DNA of 38,832 nt, taken from the NCBI RefSeq assembly GCF_003933735.1, contig NZ_RSED01000015.1:74535-113366 (forward strand). The letters are read 5' to 3'. The notes below the pieces were generated by a model. It saw only the letters and a program-made list of their open reading frames with translations, made no database searches and had not been told where the DNA came from. The stretch comes from Aquabacterium soli (GTDB taxonomy: Bacteria; Pseudomonadota; Gammaproteobacteria; Burkholderiales; Burkholderiaceae_C). This document shows positions 1 to 8,576 of the stretch, piece after piece; position 1 is the stretch's first letter; every line of letters begins with the position of its first letter. Both the position numbers and the translations under genes were made by a program.

Positions 1-544
1 GCAGGCGGCCAAGGAAATCAAGCAACTGATCACCGAGTCTGTCGAGACGGTGGAGTCCGGCTCGCGCCTGGTGAAGGATGCGGGCCAGGTGATGGAAGAG
101 ATCGTCTCCAGCGTGCAGCGTGTCACCGACCTGATGGGCGAGCTCGCCGCCGCCTCTTCGGAGCAGAAGAACGGCATTGGGCAGATCAACATCGCGGTGA
201 CCCAACTGGACCAGGTCACGCAGCAGAACTCGGCACTGGTCGAGGAAACTGCCGCAGCGGCCTCTTCGCTCAGCGAGCAGGCCAAGCGGCTGAACACGGT
301 GGTGTCTGTGTTCAAGGTGGGCACCGAAGGAGGCCAGGCGGATCCGTCATCGGCCGATGCCGTGACGCGCCAGGTGATCCACCGGGCCAAAAGCCCGAGC
401 CCGGCCGCACGCCCTGTGGCGCCGCCGAGCCGGCCTGCGGTGCCCGCCATGAGCAAGTCGCCTGCAGCCAGAGCAACGGCCTTGCCCCCGGCCCGGCCCG
501 CTGCCACGGCAGCGGCCAGTTCGGACGACTGGGAAACCTTCTGA
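1..544 (+). CDS. Methyl-accepting chemotaxis protein, C-terminal part (5' end outside window)
   Basis: The open frame enters the window from the left and reads AAKEIKQLI from the first bases, the usual end of the MCP hairpin region. It then runs through the long coiled coil (DAGQVMEEIVSSVQRVTDLMGE, split here by family knowledge from the VEETAAAASSL methylation helix). A proline/alanine-rich linker of about 50 residues follows. The last five residues are DWETF, matching the xWxxF pentapeptide (NWETF in E. coli Tar/Tsr) that tethers CheR and CheB. Known family role: a membrane receptor that controls CheA and is methylated for adaptation. The sensor and membrane parts are missing, so the ligand cannot be guessed. 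The GTG at 50 is internal and not a real start. Confidence 0.93.
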   Translation, partial: QAAKEIKQLITESVETVESGSRLVKDAGQVMEEIVSSVQRVTDLMGELAAASSEQKNGIGQINIAVTQLDQVTQQNSALVEETAAAASSLSEQAKRLNTVVSVFKVGTEGGQADPSSADAVTRQVIHRAKSPSPAARPVAPPSRPAVPAMSKSPAARATALPPARPAATAAASSDDWETF

Positions 545-605
545 TTCAGCCCTGAATGGGGGTGCGCAGTGGGGCGCGGGAACCTTTCAAGGCAGGCCCT
601 ACACT

Positions 606-623
606 GACACGAAGCTTCGTGTC
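606..623. repeat. Perfect 18-bp palindrome upstream of the M16 peptidase
   Basis: GACACGAAGCTTCGTGTC is its own reverse complement. It lies between the chemotaxis receptor and the M16 peptidase, directly before the terminator hairpin at 628. It could be a protein binding site or a second RNA hairpin. Nothing in the sequence decides between these. Confidence 0.6.
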
Positions 624-627
624 ATAC

Positions 628-646
628 GGGCCTTCGGGCCCTTTCT
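628..646 (+). terminator. Intrinsic terminator with UUCG tetraloop
   Basis: GGGCC, a TTCG tetraloop and GGCCC are followed by TTTCTT. This is a compact, stable terminator for the chemotaxis receptor transcript. It ends only 32 bases before the chosen start of the M16 peptidase. Confidence 0.75.
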
Positions 647-677
647 TGTGCCCATGCCCCTTCACCATGCTCGCGCC

Positions 678-3473
678 ATGCGCCCTCAGGCCGTCCGGCC
701 TGCCTTCGTTGTTCTGTCCTCCATCGGACTGGCCTGTGCCCTGGCCTTGATGCCGCGCCTGGCCGACGCCGCCACGCGACCGTCGACCGCTGCGGCGAAA
801 CCATCCGCCAAAGCGGCACAGGCCCCGGTGGCCATCACCAGCGTGGAAGGCGTCGCCGAGTACCGCCTGCCCAATGGCCTGCAGGTGCTGCTGGTTCCGG
901 ATGATGCCAAGCCCACCACCCTGGTCAACATGACCTACCGCGTGGGCTCGCGCTACGAGAGTTATGGTGAGACCGGCATGGCCCACCTGCTGGAGCACCT
1001 GCTGTTCAAGGGGTCGCCCCGCCATCCACAGGTCTGGGCCGAGTTCAGCAAGCGCGGGCTGAGTGCCAACGGCAGCACCACCTTCGACCGCACCAACTAC
1101 TTCGCCAGCTTCGCCGCCAACGATGACAACCTGCGCTGGTACCTGCAGTGGCAGGCCGACGCCATGGTCAACAGCTTCATCGCGCGCAAGGACCTCGATT
1201 CCGAGATGACCGTGGTGCGCAACGAGATGGAGATGGGCGAGAACAGCCCCGGCCGCATCCTGTTCGAGAAGACCCTGGCCGGCATGTACCAGTGGCACAA
1301 CTACGGCAAATCCACCATCGGCGCGCGCACCGATGTGGAAGGCGTTGACATCACCCGCCTGCAGGCCTTCTACAAGAAGTACTATCAGCCGGACAACGCC
1401 ACGCTCATCATCACGGGCAAGTTCGACCAGGCCAAGGTGCTGGCCTGGGTCCAGGAATTCTTTGGTCCGTTGCCACGTCCCAAGACCAAGCCTGCGCCCA
1501 TGTACACGCTCGATCCTGTGCAGGATGGCGAGCGCAGCGTCACCTTGCGCCGTGTGGGGGGCGTGCCGCTGATCTATGCGGGCTACCACGTCGCCCCAGC
1601 GGCATCGCCGGATTACGCCGCGGTCGAGCTGATCAACCTGGTACTGGGCGACACGCCATCGGGGCGTCTGCACAAGCAATTGACCGAGCAGCAACTGGCC
1701 GCGTCGGTGTTCTCCTTCTCCGAAGGACTGGCCGACCCGGGCTTCATGATCCTGGGGGCCCAACTGGGCCCTGAGCAAAGCGTGGACAAGGCGCGTGACG
1801 CCTTGACGAGGGCGGCTGAATCGCTCGAACGCGAGCCGATCACAGCCGATGAACTGGAACGGGCCCGTGCCAAGTGGCTCAAGGCTTGGGACATGGGTTT
1901 TGCCGATCCTCAGCAAGTGGGGGCAGGGCTTTCCGAATCCGTGTCCCAGGGCGATTGGCGCCTGTTCTTCCTGATCCGTGACCGCGTCAAGGCGCTCACG
2001 CTGGCCGATGTGCAGCGCGTGGCCAGGCAGGTGCTGGTGTCTTCCAACCGAACCCTGGGCGAGTACATCCCCACGGCGGCGCCTGAGCGGGCGCTTGCGC
2101 CGGCTCGCGTGGATGTTTCGGCCCAGTTCAAGGATTTCAAACCTGCGGCCCAGGCGGCTCAGGCCGAAGCCTTCGACGCCAGCCCAGCCAACATCGATGC
2201 CCGCACCCAGCGCTTCTCACTGGAGCCAGGCCTCAAGGTGGCATTCCTGCCCAAGGCTTCCCGGGGCGAGGCGGTCAAGGCCGTGCTGACATTGCGCTAT
2301 GGCGATGAGCAATCGCTCAAAGGATGGGGCGAAACGCCTTCAGCGCTGGCCGAACTGCTGGACAAGGGCACGGCTGGTCTGAGCCGGCAACAGGTGCAGG
2401 ACAAGCTCGATGCCCTGCAATCGGAGGTGAGTGTCAGTGCGGGTGATGGGTCCCTGAGTGTGAGCATCGAATCACGCCGGGAGCACCTGCCTGCCGTGAT
2501 CGCCCTGGTAGGTCAGTTGCTCAGGAAGCCGGCGCTGCCTGCCGATGTGCTCGAAGAAGTGCGTCGTCAGGCGCTTTCAGCGGTGGCCAGCCAGCGCAAG
2601 GAGCCCGGTGCCGTGGTGTCCAACGCCGTGGCCAGGCATGGCAACCCTTATCCACTGGGTGATGTGCGCTATGCCCGCACCTTTGACGAGATCGAGACAG
2701 ACTGGAAGACGGTGTCCATCGAGCGCGTGCGTGCGTTCCATGACCAGTTCCTGAGCGCATCCCACGGCGAGTTTGCGGCCGTGGGCGACTTCGACCCCGC
2801 CGCGGTGCGCATGGCCCTGGCCGATGCATTCAAGGGCTGGAGCTCCGCCGCGCCCTATGCCCGTGTGCCCAATCCTCTGGTGAATGTGCCTGCCACACGG
2901 CTGGTTCTACCGACCCCCGACAAGCAGAACGCCACGCTGACCGTGGCACAGACGGTGCCCTTGAGCGACCGTGACGACGATTATCCGGCGCTGACCCTGG
3001 CCAATTACCTGCTCGGTTCGGGCGGGGATTCCCGCCTGTGGAACCGAATTCGCGAGAAAGATGGTTTGTCCTACAGCGTCTACAGCTACGTGGACTGGAA
3101 TACCGTCGAATCCAATTCGGCCTGGGTGGCCTCTGCGATCTTCGCGCCGCAGAACCTGGACAAGGTGGAAAAGGCATTGAATGAAGAGGTGAACAGGGCC
3201 CTTGCCCAGGGCTTCACACAGACTGAGCTGGACGCCGGCAGAAAAGGCCTGCTCAATTATCGCCGCTTGTCTCGGGCTCAGGATGGGCGACTGGCCGCTG
3301 CGTGGGCCAGCAACCTCTACCTTGGGCGCACCTTCGCAGAGTCTGCCCGCGTGGATGCGGCGCTGGAATCGCTCACCTTGGAGCAGGTCAATGCGGCATT
3401 GCGCAAGTATGTCAAGCCTAGTCAGTTCGTGATCGGGATCGGCGGGGATTTCAAAACCTCACCGAAACCTTGA
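678..3473 (+). CDS. Secreted M16-family zinc metallopeptidase (insulinase/pitrilysin type, fused two-domain form)
   Basis: The inverted zinc motif HxxEH is present as HLLEH at residues about 103-107, with the downstream glutamate region NEMEMGEN, in the first peptidase domain. Middle M16 inactive-type domains follow. The C-terminal half carries a second domain with the R/Y signature (SRLWNRIREKDGLSYSVYSY). At 931 residues it matches single-chain two-domain forms. An N-terminal signal peptide (hydrophobic stretch ending ADAA) predicts export to the periplasm. In-frame GTG 648 and ATG 654 exist upstream, but they lie in or just after the terminator at 628-646, so ATG 678 is preferred. Likely role: degradation of periplasmic peptides. 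Substrates are unknown. Confidence 0.9.
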   Translation: MRPQAVRPAFVVLSSIGLACALALMPRLADAATRPSTAAAKPSAKAAQAPVAITSVEGVAEYRLPNGLQVLLVPDDAKPTTLVNMTYRVGSRYESYGETGMAHLLEHLLFKGSPRHPQVWAEFSKRGLSANGSTTFDRTNYFASFAANDDNLRWYLQWQADAMVNSFIARKDLDSEMTVVRNEMEMGENSPGRILFEKTLAGMYQWHNYGKSTIGARTDVEGVDITRLQAFYKKYYQPDNATLIITGKFDQAKVLAWVQEFFGPLPRPKTKPAPMYTLDPVQDGERSVTLRRVGGVPLIYAGYHVAPAASPDYAAVELINLVLGDTPSGRLHKQLTEQQLAASVFSFSEGLADPGFMILGAQLGPEQSVDKARDALTRAAESLEREPITADELERARAKWLKAWDMGFADPQQVGAGLSESVSQGDWRLFFLIRDRVKALTLADVQRVARQVLVSSNRTLGEYIPTAAPERALAPARVDVSAQFKDFKPAAQAAQAEAFDASPANIDARTQRFSLEPGLKVAFLPKASRGEAVKAVLTLRYGDEQSLKGWGETPSALAELLDKGTAGLSRQQVQDKLDALQSEVSVSAGDGSLSVSIESRREHLPAVIALVGQLLRKPALPADVLEEVRRQALSAVASQRKEPGAVVSNAVARHGNPYPLGDVRYARTFDEIETDWKTVSIERVRAFHDQFLSASHGEFAAVGDFDPAAVRMALADAFKGWSSAAPYARVPNPLVNVPATRLVLPTPDKQNATLTVAQTVPLSDRDDDYPALTLANYLLGSGGDSRLWNRIREKDGLSYSVYSYVDWNTVESNSAWVASAIFAPQNLDKVEKALNEEVNRALAQGFTQTELDAGRKGLLNYRRLSRAQDGRLAAAWASNLYLGRTFAESARVDAALESLTLEQVNAALRKYVKPSQFVIGIGGDFKTSPKP

Positions 3474-3499
3474 TGGGTATGGATGCATGAAACAAAAAA

Positions 3500-3525
3500 G
3501 CCGCAGCACATGCTGCGGCTTTTTT
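3500..3525. terminator. Bidirectional intrinsic terminator
   Basis: GCCGCAGCA and TGCTGCGGC form a perfect nine-pair stem with a CA loop, with six A before it and six T after it. It can end both the M16 peptidase transcript (+) and the H-NS transcript (-), which converge here. Confidence 0.92.
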
Positions 3526-3574
3526 GCCTGGCCTTGGTCGGCTGGAGGGCGCAGCCGAAAAGGCACTCAGGCGA

Positions 3575-3904
3575 TCAGATGGCGAAATCTTCGAGCTTCT
3601 TGCCGGAAGCCAGGGCGCCAGCCACCCACTTGGGTTGCAGTCCACGGCCGGTCCAGGTTTCACCCGTGGCAGCGTTGCGGTACTTGGGGGCCACCTTGCG
3701 GCCAGCGCTGGCCGAGGGTGCCTTGGCAGGCTTGCCGCCACCCAGGTCAGCAGCAGTCAGGCCGTGCTCGGCCATCAGCGTTTTGATCTGGTTGATGACA
3801 CCAGCGCGCTCCGTGCGGCGTGCGTCGGTCAAAGCCTTTTCCAGTTCAGCGGCTTGTTTTTCCAGGGCGGCCTTTTGAGCCAGAAGATCTTGATAGGAAG
3901 ACAT
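3575..3904 (-). CDS. H-NS family nucleoid-associated protein
   Basis: This 109-residue protein starts MSSYQDLLAQKAALEKQ. The N-terminal half is a charged coiled coil for oligomerisation. The C-terminal half has the H-NS DNA-binding motif (TWTGRGLQPKWV) after a short linker rich in lysine and alanine. The family binds AT-rich DNA and silences acquired genes; length and motif fit betaproteobacterial H-NS paralogues. The ATG at 3904 is preferred to a start further out (3958) because AAGGA lies at good spacing before it and the domain begins there. It is a single gene with a roughly 100-base leader and an AT-rich promoter region. It could help silence foreign DNA such as the element at the right end, but that is inference. 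Confidence 0.93.
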   Translation of the reverse strand: MSSYQDLLAQKAALEKQAAELEKALTDARRTERAGVINQIKTLMAEHGLTAADLGGGKPAKAPSASAGRKVAPKYRNAATGETWTGRGLQPKWVAGALASGKKLEDFAI

Positions 3905-4218
3905 TGTGATGGTCCTTGTAGGTAACACCTGCACCCGCGGGTGTGCAGTGGCGATCAATCAGCCGGTGTGGTTTGGAATTGAGAAACCTCGCATCAAACC
4001 TGAGAGCAGATTCTATACATAAAGTATTCGGCAGGGCAATTATAACTTGCAAATTGAAACCATAAGAAATGGCTCCGAACTCGGCCTGGAATTGATGTGC
4101 CAGCGCAGACGTTATGGAGCTCAGGGACATTCGAAATGCCTTCCATGACGCATCTGGTTGAATGGGGCTTATTGGTGCCGTCCCTGGTGAGCTGGGTGCG
4201 CTGAACTGGGGGGAATAT
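3905..4218. promoter_or_regulatory. AT-richer intergenic region with H-NS gene promoter candidates
   Basis: No convincing gene is present in these 314 bases. On the minus strand TTGCCC (4034-4039), 18 bases and TAGAAT (4010-4015) form a possible sigma70 promoter for the H-NS gene. A perfect TATAAT (4039-4044, minus strand) lies beside it without a clear -35. The resulting leader contains the 12-bp palindrome CACCCGCGGGTG (3932-3943). The base composition is lower in GC than the neighbours. No clear terminator was found after mltB on the far side. Confidence 0.45.
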
Positions 4219-5436
4219 TCATTTGTTTACACGGGCAGTCGCCCGAACGGCCTGTCCGAGTTCTATCACTGCCAGTGCGTAATAGCTGGACTGGTTGTAC
4301 CGGGTGATGGCGTAGAAATTGTCGGTACCAGCCACATAAGTAGGTTCTGCTCCTGCGTTGTGAAGCATCACCAAGGCAAGCAGCCCGCGGTGGTTTTGCC
4401 CCACCTGGCTGAGTTGGGCGCCAGCCTGTTGCATTTCAGCAGCGGTGAAACTGGGCACGATGTCCGGCTGCAGCAAGGCTGTACGGGCTTTTTCATCCCC
4501 AGGAGGCACAACCGCGTAATGGGTGGGCAGATCGCGTTGCCATCCATGCTGCGCAAGGAAATTGGCGACGCTGCCGATGGCATCTGCAGTGCTGCCGCGA
4601 AGATCAATGTGCCCATCACCATCGAAATCCACCGCATAGCGGCGGATAGAGCCAGGCATGAACTGGGGCAGGCCGATGGCGCCGGCAAATGAGCCGAGCA
4701 CCTGGGTCGGGTCTTCACCTTGTTCCGCGCACAGCTTGAGGAACTGCCCGAGTTCGTCCTGGAAATAGGGGCTGCGGTCGCTGCGCCCCGTTGGAAAGTC
4801 CAGGCTCAAGGTGGCAAGCGCATCCAGCACGCGTGTGTTGCCGGTGTAGCGGCCATAAATGGTCTCGACGCCGATCACACCCGCGATGATGTCCATCGGC
4901 ACCCCATAGGTGGATTGAGCTCGTTGCAAGGTGGTCTCGTTGGCCTTCCAGAAGGCAACCCCTGCACGGATTCGGATGGGCTCGATGAAACGGGCGCGGT
5001 AGGCCCCCCAGTTCTTGGCGCCTGGATTGGCGGCCGGCATGACCAAGCGCCGGACCGAGTCCAGTACCCGGGCTTGAGCCAGTACCGAGGCTGTCCATTG
5101 CGGATCGAGCTGATGGCGATCGGAGATGAGCGTAGCCAGGGTTGCCGCATCGCTGCGGTGGGCATAACTGTCGGGCGTGGGGTTGAGGGCCAGCGGCGTG
5201 GATTGGAGCGTCGCCGCTGGTGTCACTGCCTGCACTTCCGTGGAGTCGATCGCGCTGTGCGGCGCTGATGCGGCGGCGGCGGCCGGTGCGGGCGTCGGAT
5301 TGGCGGGGGCATGCGGTGTGCCGCATGCCATGAGGCCGATGCTCAGTGCGGCAATTCCCGGCCAGAGGGCCCAGCGTGCGCCTTGTAGGCTGGAGGGGCG
5401 GGCGAAGCATCGAGGGTCGGATGGGGCGTGAATCAT
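4219..5436 (-). CDS. mltB: Lytic murein transglycosylase B (membrane-bound lipoprotein)
   Basis: This 405-residue MltB-type enzyme cleaves the MurNAc-GlcNAc bond of peptidoglycan, forming 1,6-anhydroMurNAc. The catalytic glutamate is in GVETIYGRY at about residue 191. The family blocks RVLDALATLSLDFP, GAIGLPQFMPGS and DFDGDGHIDL are present. The N-terminus has a lipoprotein signal with lipobox LMAC (Cys about 38), followed by an Ala/Pro-rich linker, so it should sit in the outer membrane. The ATG at 5436 overlaps the stop of the transglutaminase gene as ATGA, which fixes the start and indicates translational coupling. It is the last gene of the moxR-DUF58-tgpA-mltB run. Confidence 0.92.
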   Translation of the reverse strand: MIHAPSDPRCFARPSSLQGARWALWPGIAALSIGLMACGTPHAPANPTPAPAAAAASAPHSAIDSTEVQAVTPAATLQSTPLALNPTPDSYAHRSDAATLATLISDRHQLDPQWTASVLAQARVLDSVRRLVMPAANPGAKNWGAYRARFIEPIRIRAGVAFWKANETTLQRAQSTYGVPMDIIAGVIGVETIYGRYTGNTRVLDALATLSLDFPTGRSDRSPYFQDELGQFLKLCAEQGEDPTQVLGSFAGAIGLPQFMPGSIRRYAVDFDGDGHIDLRGSTADAIGSVANFLAQHGWQRDLPTHYAVVPPGDEKARTALLQPDIVPSFTAAEMQQAGAQLSQVGQNHRGLLALVMLHNAGAEPTYVAGTDNFYAITRYNQSSYYALAVIELGQAVRATARVNK

Positions 5437-7550
5437 GTTCTGGAGTGTGCCGCAGAGGCGAGCGCCGCTGTCGGGCGGGACAGCGCTTCGATCTGCTTGA
5501 CGAGCGACAACCATTGAGATGGTTGTGAGGTTTGAGCGGCAGTGCCGGTCGGGCCGTAGCGCAGCGCATCAAGCTCGTGGAGCAGGCGAAGCAGTGCTTC
5601 TTGCTCACCCGTGCGGGGCTCGGGCCAGGAGGCGAGCAGGGCCACCCGCCATGCGGAGGCGGCAGCGGGTTCGGGGCCCGTAGGCGGAGCGACCGGCCAC
5701 TGCGTCAAGGCTTTGTGCATGCGGCGCAGCGCTTTGTCCCAGGGCTGATGTGGTGTGCGCTCTCGCGTCCACCAGGCCAATACAGCAGCCCCAAGACCCG
5801 TGAGTCCCAATCCCCAAGCCAGTGCCTGGCCCAGGCTCTGGAAGTCGGGCTGCTGCCATCCCAGAGATTTCAGCAGGTTCATCTGCTGACCTCGGGAATA
5901 CTGCAGCACCCACACGTTCCAGCGGTTGTCCACGGCATCCCACATGTCCCTGAGCCTTTGCAAAGCACTTGAATCGAGTTGGCTCAAGGGGCCAGGCAGT
6001 CCGGCAAAGGGGCGTGGGCGGGGGGCGCGTTGAACGCGCTCCGGCGCCACAGCGGCTGTTGGATCGGCGCGAACCCAGCCCCGGCCGGGTTGCCAGAACT
6101 CTGCCCACGCATGGGCACTGCTGTTGCGTACGATGTACTGGCCATCGACAGGATTGAGTTCAGCGCCCTGGTAGCCCGTTACCACGCGAGCCGGTACGCC
6201 CATCGCCCGCATGACGACCACGAAGCCGGTGGCGAAATGCTCGCAGAAACCTTCTTTGCGGTCCATCCAGAAGTCGTCAATCAGGTGGGGAGTCTGCTGT
6301 GCGGGCAGGCCCGGGCTCAAGGTGTAGCTGTACCTTGCAGTCCGGATGTGGTTCATCACGGCGCTTACCAGCAACTGAGGGGCAGAGGCTGCTGCATCGG
6401 GGTGTCGGGCTTGCACCTCAGCAAGCAATTGGGTGGCCCAGGCTTGTGTGCGGGGATTCACGCCCTGAGGAAGCCGCGTCCAATGGCGTCGCAGCTGCGG
6501 GCGCAATTCTTCCGTCCATTGCCAGCGAGGCCAGGCTTGGGCCTGCAGGATCAGGCGTTCGCCACGGCCCCCGCGGCGTATCCATTCGATTCCATGCTGC
6601 TGAACGGTCAATCGGTCGCTGCCACCGGCGGACACCATGGCCTTGCCCGTGCCTTCCAGCAATGGCAACACGGGCAAGGAGGATGGCTCAATGGTGATCT
6701 CGTAACTTTGAGGCGCTCCACTCAGTTGCGGTTTGGCCAATGCAGGAGCTCCTGGTTCCCACACCAAGCCGTTGAAATTGTCGAGCGTGGGCCCGCGGAA
6801 GTACATCTGCTCGGGAGGCGGCGGTGTGCTGGAGAAACGCACGCGCAGGGCAATGGAGTCATCCAGGGCCAGTTCGGCCACTTGCCCGAGCGTGAGCGTG
6901 TCTGACAGCCCTGTGCGGCCGTTGGCGTCGGTGGGTAAGGCCCACAGCGGACCGAAACGCGGAAACAACGCGAACAGAACCACCATCAAGGGCAGGCCCC
7001 AAAGCATTGCCCTAAGGGCATCTCGCCCCACTTCGGCGATCGGGGGGCGGCCCAGTGGCCTCTGACCCATCACCAGCGCTGTCAACAGGCCCCAGACGGC
7101 CCCGAGCATCAGCACGGCCGTGCCGATGCCCTGGTTGTAAAAGAACTGGGTGAGGATCAGGAAGAAGCCAAGATAAAGGCAGACCAGGCTGTCACGGCGC
7201 GCCTTCAGCTCCAGGCACTTGAGCGTGGCCAGTACCACCACCAGTGTGATGCCGGCCTCCCGCCCGATCAACGTTCGATAAGTCAGCCAGGTCATGATCA
7301 GCAAGGCGACGAGCATGAGTGCCAGCAGCCAGCGCGAGGGCAGTTTGCCGTCGGTCCAGGCCAGCCTTGCGCGCCATGCCAGGGCGATGCCCGCACCCAG
7401 GTTGGCCCACCAAGGCAGGCGGGTGGCATGAGGCAGCAGCACCAGGGCCAGCATGCCGAGCAGCCAGAAGGTGTCGCGTCCTTCTCTCGTGAGGGCGTGC
7501 CAGCGCTGGTGCAGTTCGATCCACCAGGTTTTGGGGCGCCAGTGGATCAT
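5433..7550 (-). CDS. tgpA: Membrane transglutaminase-like protein (DUF3488 + transglutaminase core, TgpA type)
   Basis: This is a 705-residue membrane protein. The N-terminal third holds several hydrophobic helices (DUF3488). A periplasmic transglutaminase core follows with the triad Cys in GFCEHFATG (about residue 436), His in SAHAWAEF and Asp in RADPTAAV. One more helix near residue 560 leads to a short cytoplasmic tail. TgpA proteins in Pseudomonas are linked to cell viability and probably to the cell envelope, and the substrate is not established. The start at 7550 overlaps the DUF58 stop as ATGA and has GGGGAA at correct spacing; an in-frame ATG at 7562 lacks a ribosome site. The gene's place between DUF58 and mltB supports an envelope role. 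Confidence 0.88.
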   Translation of the reverse strand: MIHWRPKTWWIELHQRWHALTREGRDTFWLLGMLALVLLPHATRLPWWANLGAGIALAWRARLAWTDGKLPSRWLLALMLVALLIMTWLTYRTLIGREAGITLVVVLATLKCLELKARRDSLVCLYLGFFLILTQFFYNQGIGTAVLMLGAVWGLLTALVMGQRPLGRPPIAEVGRDALRAMLWGLPLMVVLFALFPRFGPLWALPTDANGRTGLSDTLTLGQVAELALDDSIALRVRFSSTPPPPEQMYFRGPTLDNFNGLVWEPGAPALAKPQLSGAPQSYEITIEPSSLPVLPLLEGTGKAMVSAGGSDRLTVQQHGIEWIRRGGRGERLILQAQAWPRWQWTEELRPQLRRHWTRLPQGVNPRTQAWATQLLAEVQARHPDAAASAPQLLVSAVMNHIRTARYSYTLSPGLPAQQTPHLIDDFWMDRKEGFCEHFATGFVVVMRAMGVPARVVTGYQGAELNPVDGQYIVRNSSAHAWAEFWQPGRGWVRADPTAAVAPERVQRAPRPRPFAGLPGPLSQLDSSALQRLRDMWDAVDNRWNVWVLQYSRGQQMNLLKSLGWQQPDFQSLGQALAWGLGLTGLGAAVLAWWTRERTPHQPWDKALRRMHKALTQWPVAPPTGPEPAAASAWRVALLASWPEPRTGEQEALLRLLHELDALRYGPTGTAAQTSQPSQWLSLVKQIEALSRPTAALASAAHSRT

Positions 7551-8557
7551 GCTGTTCCCCATGTGGCCAGGGTGTCCAGGCAGTGCTGCAGATGCTGTGG
7601 GCCGTGGGCAGGGCCGAGTGTGCAGTCCGGTAGCCGCAGGCCGTAGGGTTGCCCCAGGTCGAGCGCGCGCTGTTCAGCCATCACGAGCCAGGACGCCAGA
7701 CGACTGAGGCGAGCTTCCAGCGGCAGGCCCTGGGCCTGCTCCCATTCGACCCAGCACTCCTGGTGGGGGCGAAGCGAGGCTTCCCGGCTCACAGGGGCCA
7801 ACCCGCTGGCCAGCCGCGTGGCTGACTTCTTCCAGGCGATCGAGCGCAAGGTGTCGCCGCGGCGCCAGGGCCGCAGTCCATCGGGCATGTCGACTGGCCG
7901 GGATGCGGCCGCCGAGCGCGACCCGCCGTCGGTATCGCTGTCCGGCAGGGGCGGGGCATGAGGGTCCAGGGCAGGCCACACCAGCACCTGCTGACGCGCC
8001 CGCCAATAGGCCCAGGCACGGAACAGGCCCAGCGGATACGTGGTCTGTATGCGCAGCCTTGGCAACTCCAGCCAGCCGCGCCGTTGAGCGGCCAGCGGCA
8101 CGAGCACGGTGCTTTGATGGCCACGGGCTACTTCACCTGGCACGTCGGATGGCAGGGTACCGTCGTCCTCGCCAACCGCATGCAGTGTCAAACCGAAGCG
8201 TCCGCGGTGCAGGGTGGTGGCGTCCAGTCGCACTGGCATGGACAGGCTCTGGCCAGCGTGCACGCTGGCCATGCTGCCCAGCGAGAGCGTCAGCCCACGC
8301 AGATTGGCATGAGTCAGCCACATGGCCGACAGGCCCACACCGCCGAGCAGGAAGGCCAGGGCGTAGGCCAGGTTGAGCTGTTCATTGATGGCGGCCAGCA
8401 GCAGAACCGTCACGACGACGGCGTATCCCAGGCCGCCTTTGCTGGGCAGGATGTAGACAGTGCGCTGCGTGAGGGTCAGTTGGTCCTGGCGGGGAGAGCG
8501 TGCATTGCTCCAGTCCCGCCAGCGGCGCCGCCAGCCCGAAAAAACGCGCCTGGCCAT
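7547..8557 (-). CDS. DUF58 domain-containing membrane protein
   Basis: This protein of about 336 residues has a basic N-terminus, two adjacent transmembrane helices (residues about 40-85) and a soluble region. The DUF58 signature is GLRPWRRGDTLRSIAWKKSA. DUF58 proteins have a von Willebrand A-like fold and are nearly always encoded beside MoxR ATPases, with which they are thought to form a chaperone or assembly system. The ATG at 8557 begins 20 bases after the moxR stop and has AAAGGG upstream. The 3' end overlaps the transglutaminase start. The exact function is unknown in this family. Confidence 0.88.
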   Translation of the reverse strand: MARRVFSGWRRRWRDWSNARSPRQDQLTLTQRTVYILPSKGGLGYAVVVTVLLLAAINEQLNLAYALAFLLGGVGLSAMWLTHANLRGLTLSLGSMASVHAGQSLSMPVRLDATTLHRGRFGLTLHAVGEDDGTLPSDVPGEVARGHQSTVLVPLAAQRRGWLELPRLRIQTTYPLGLFRAWAYWRARQQVLVWPALDPHAPPLPDSDTDGGSRSAAASRPVDMPDGLRPWRRGDTLRSIAWKKSATRLASGLAPVSREASLRPHQECWVEWEQAQGLPLEARLSRLASWLVMAEQRALDLGQPYGLRLPDCTLGPAHGPQHLQHCLDTLATWGTA

Positions 8558-8576
8558 GAGCAATGCCCTTTCGCTG

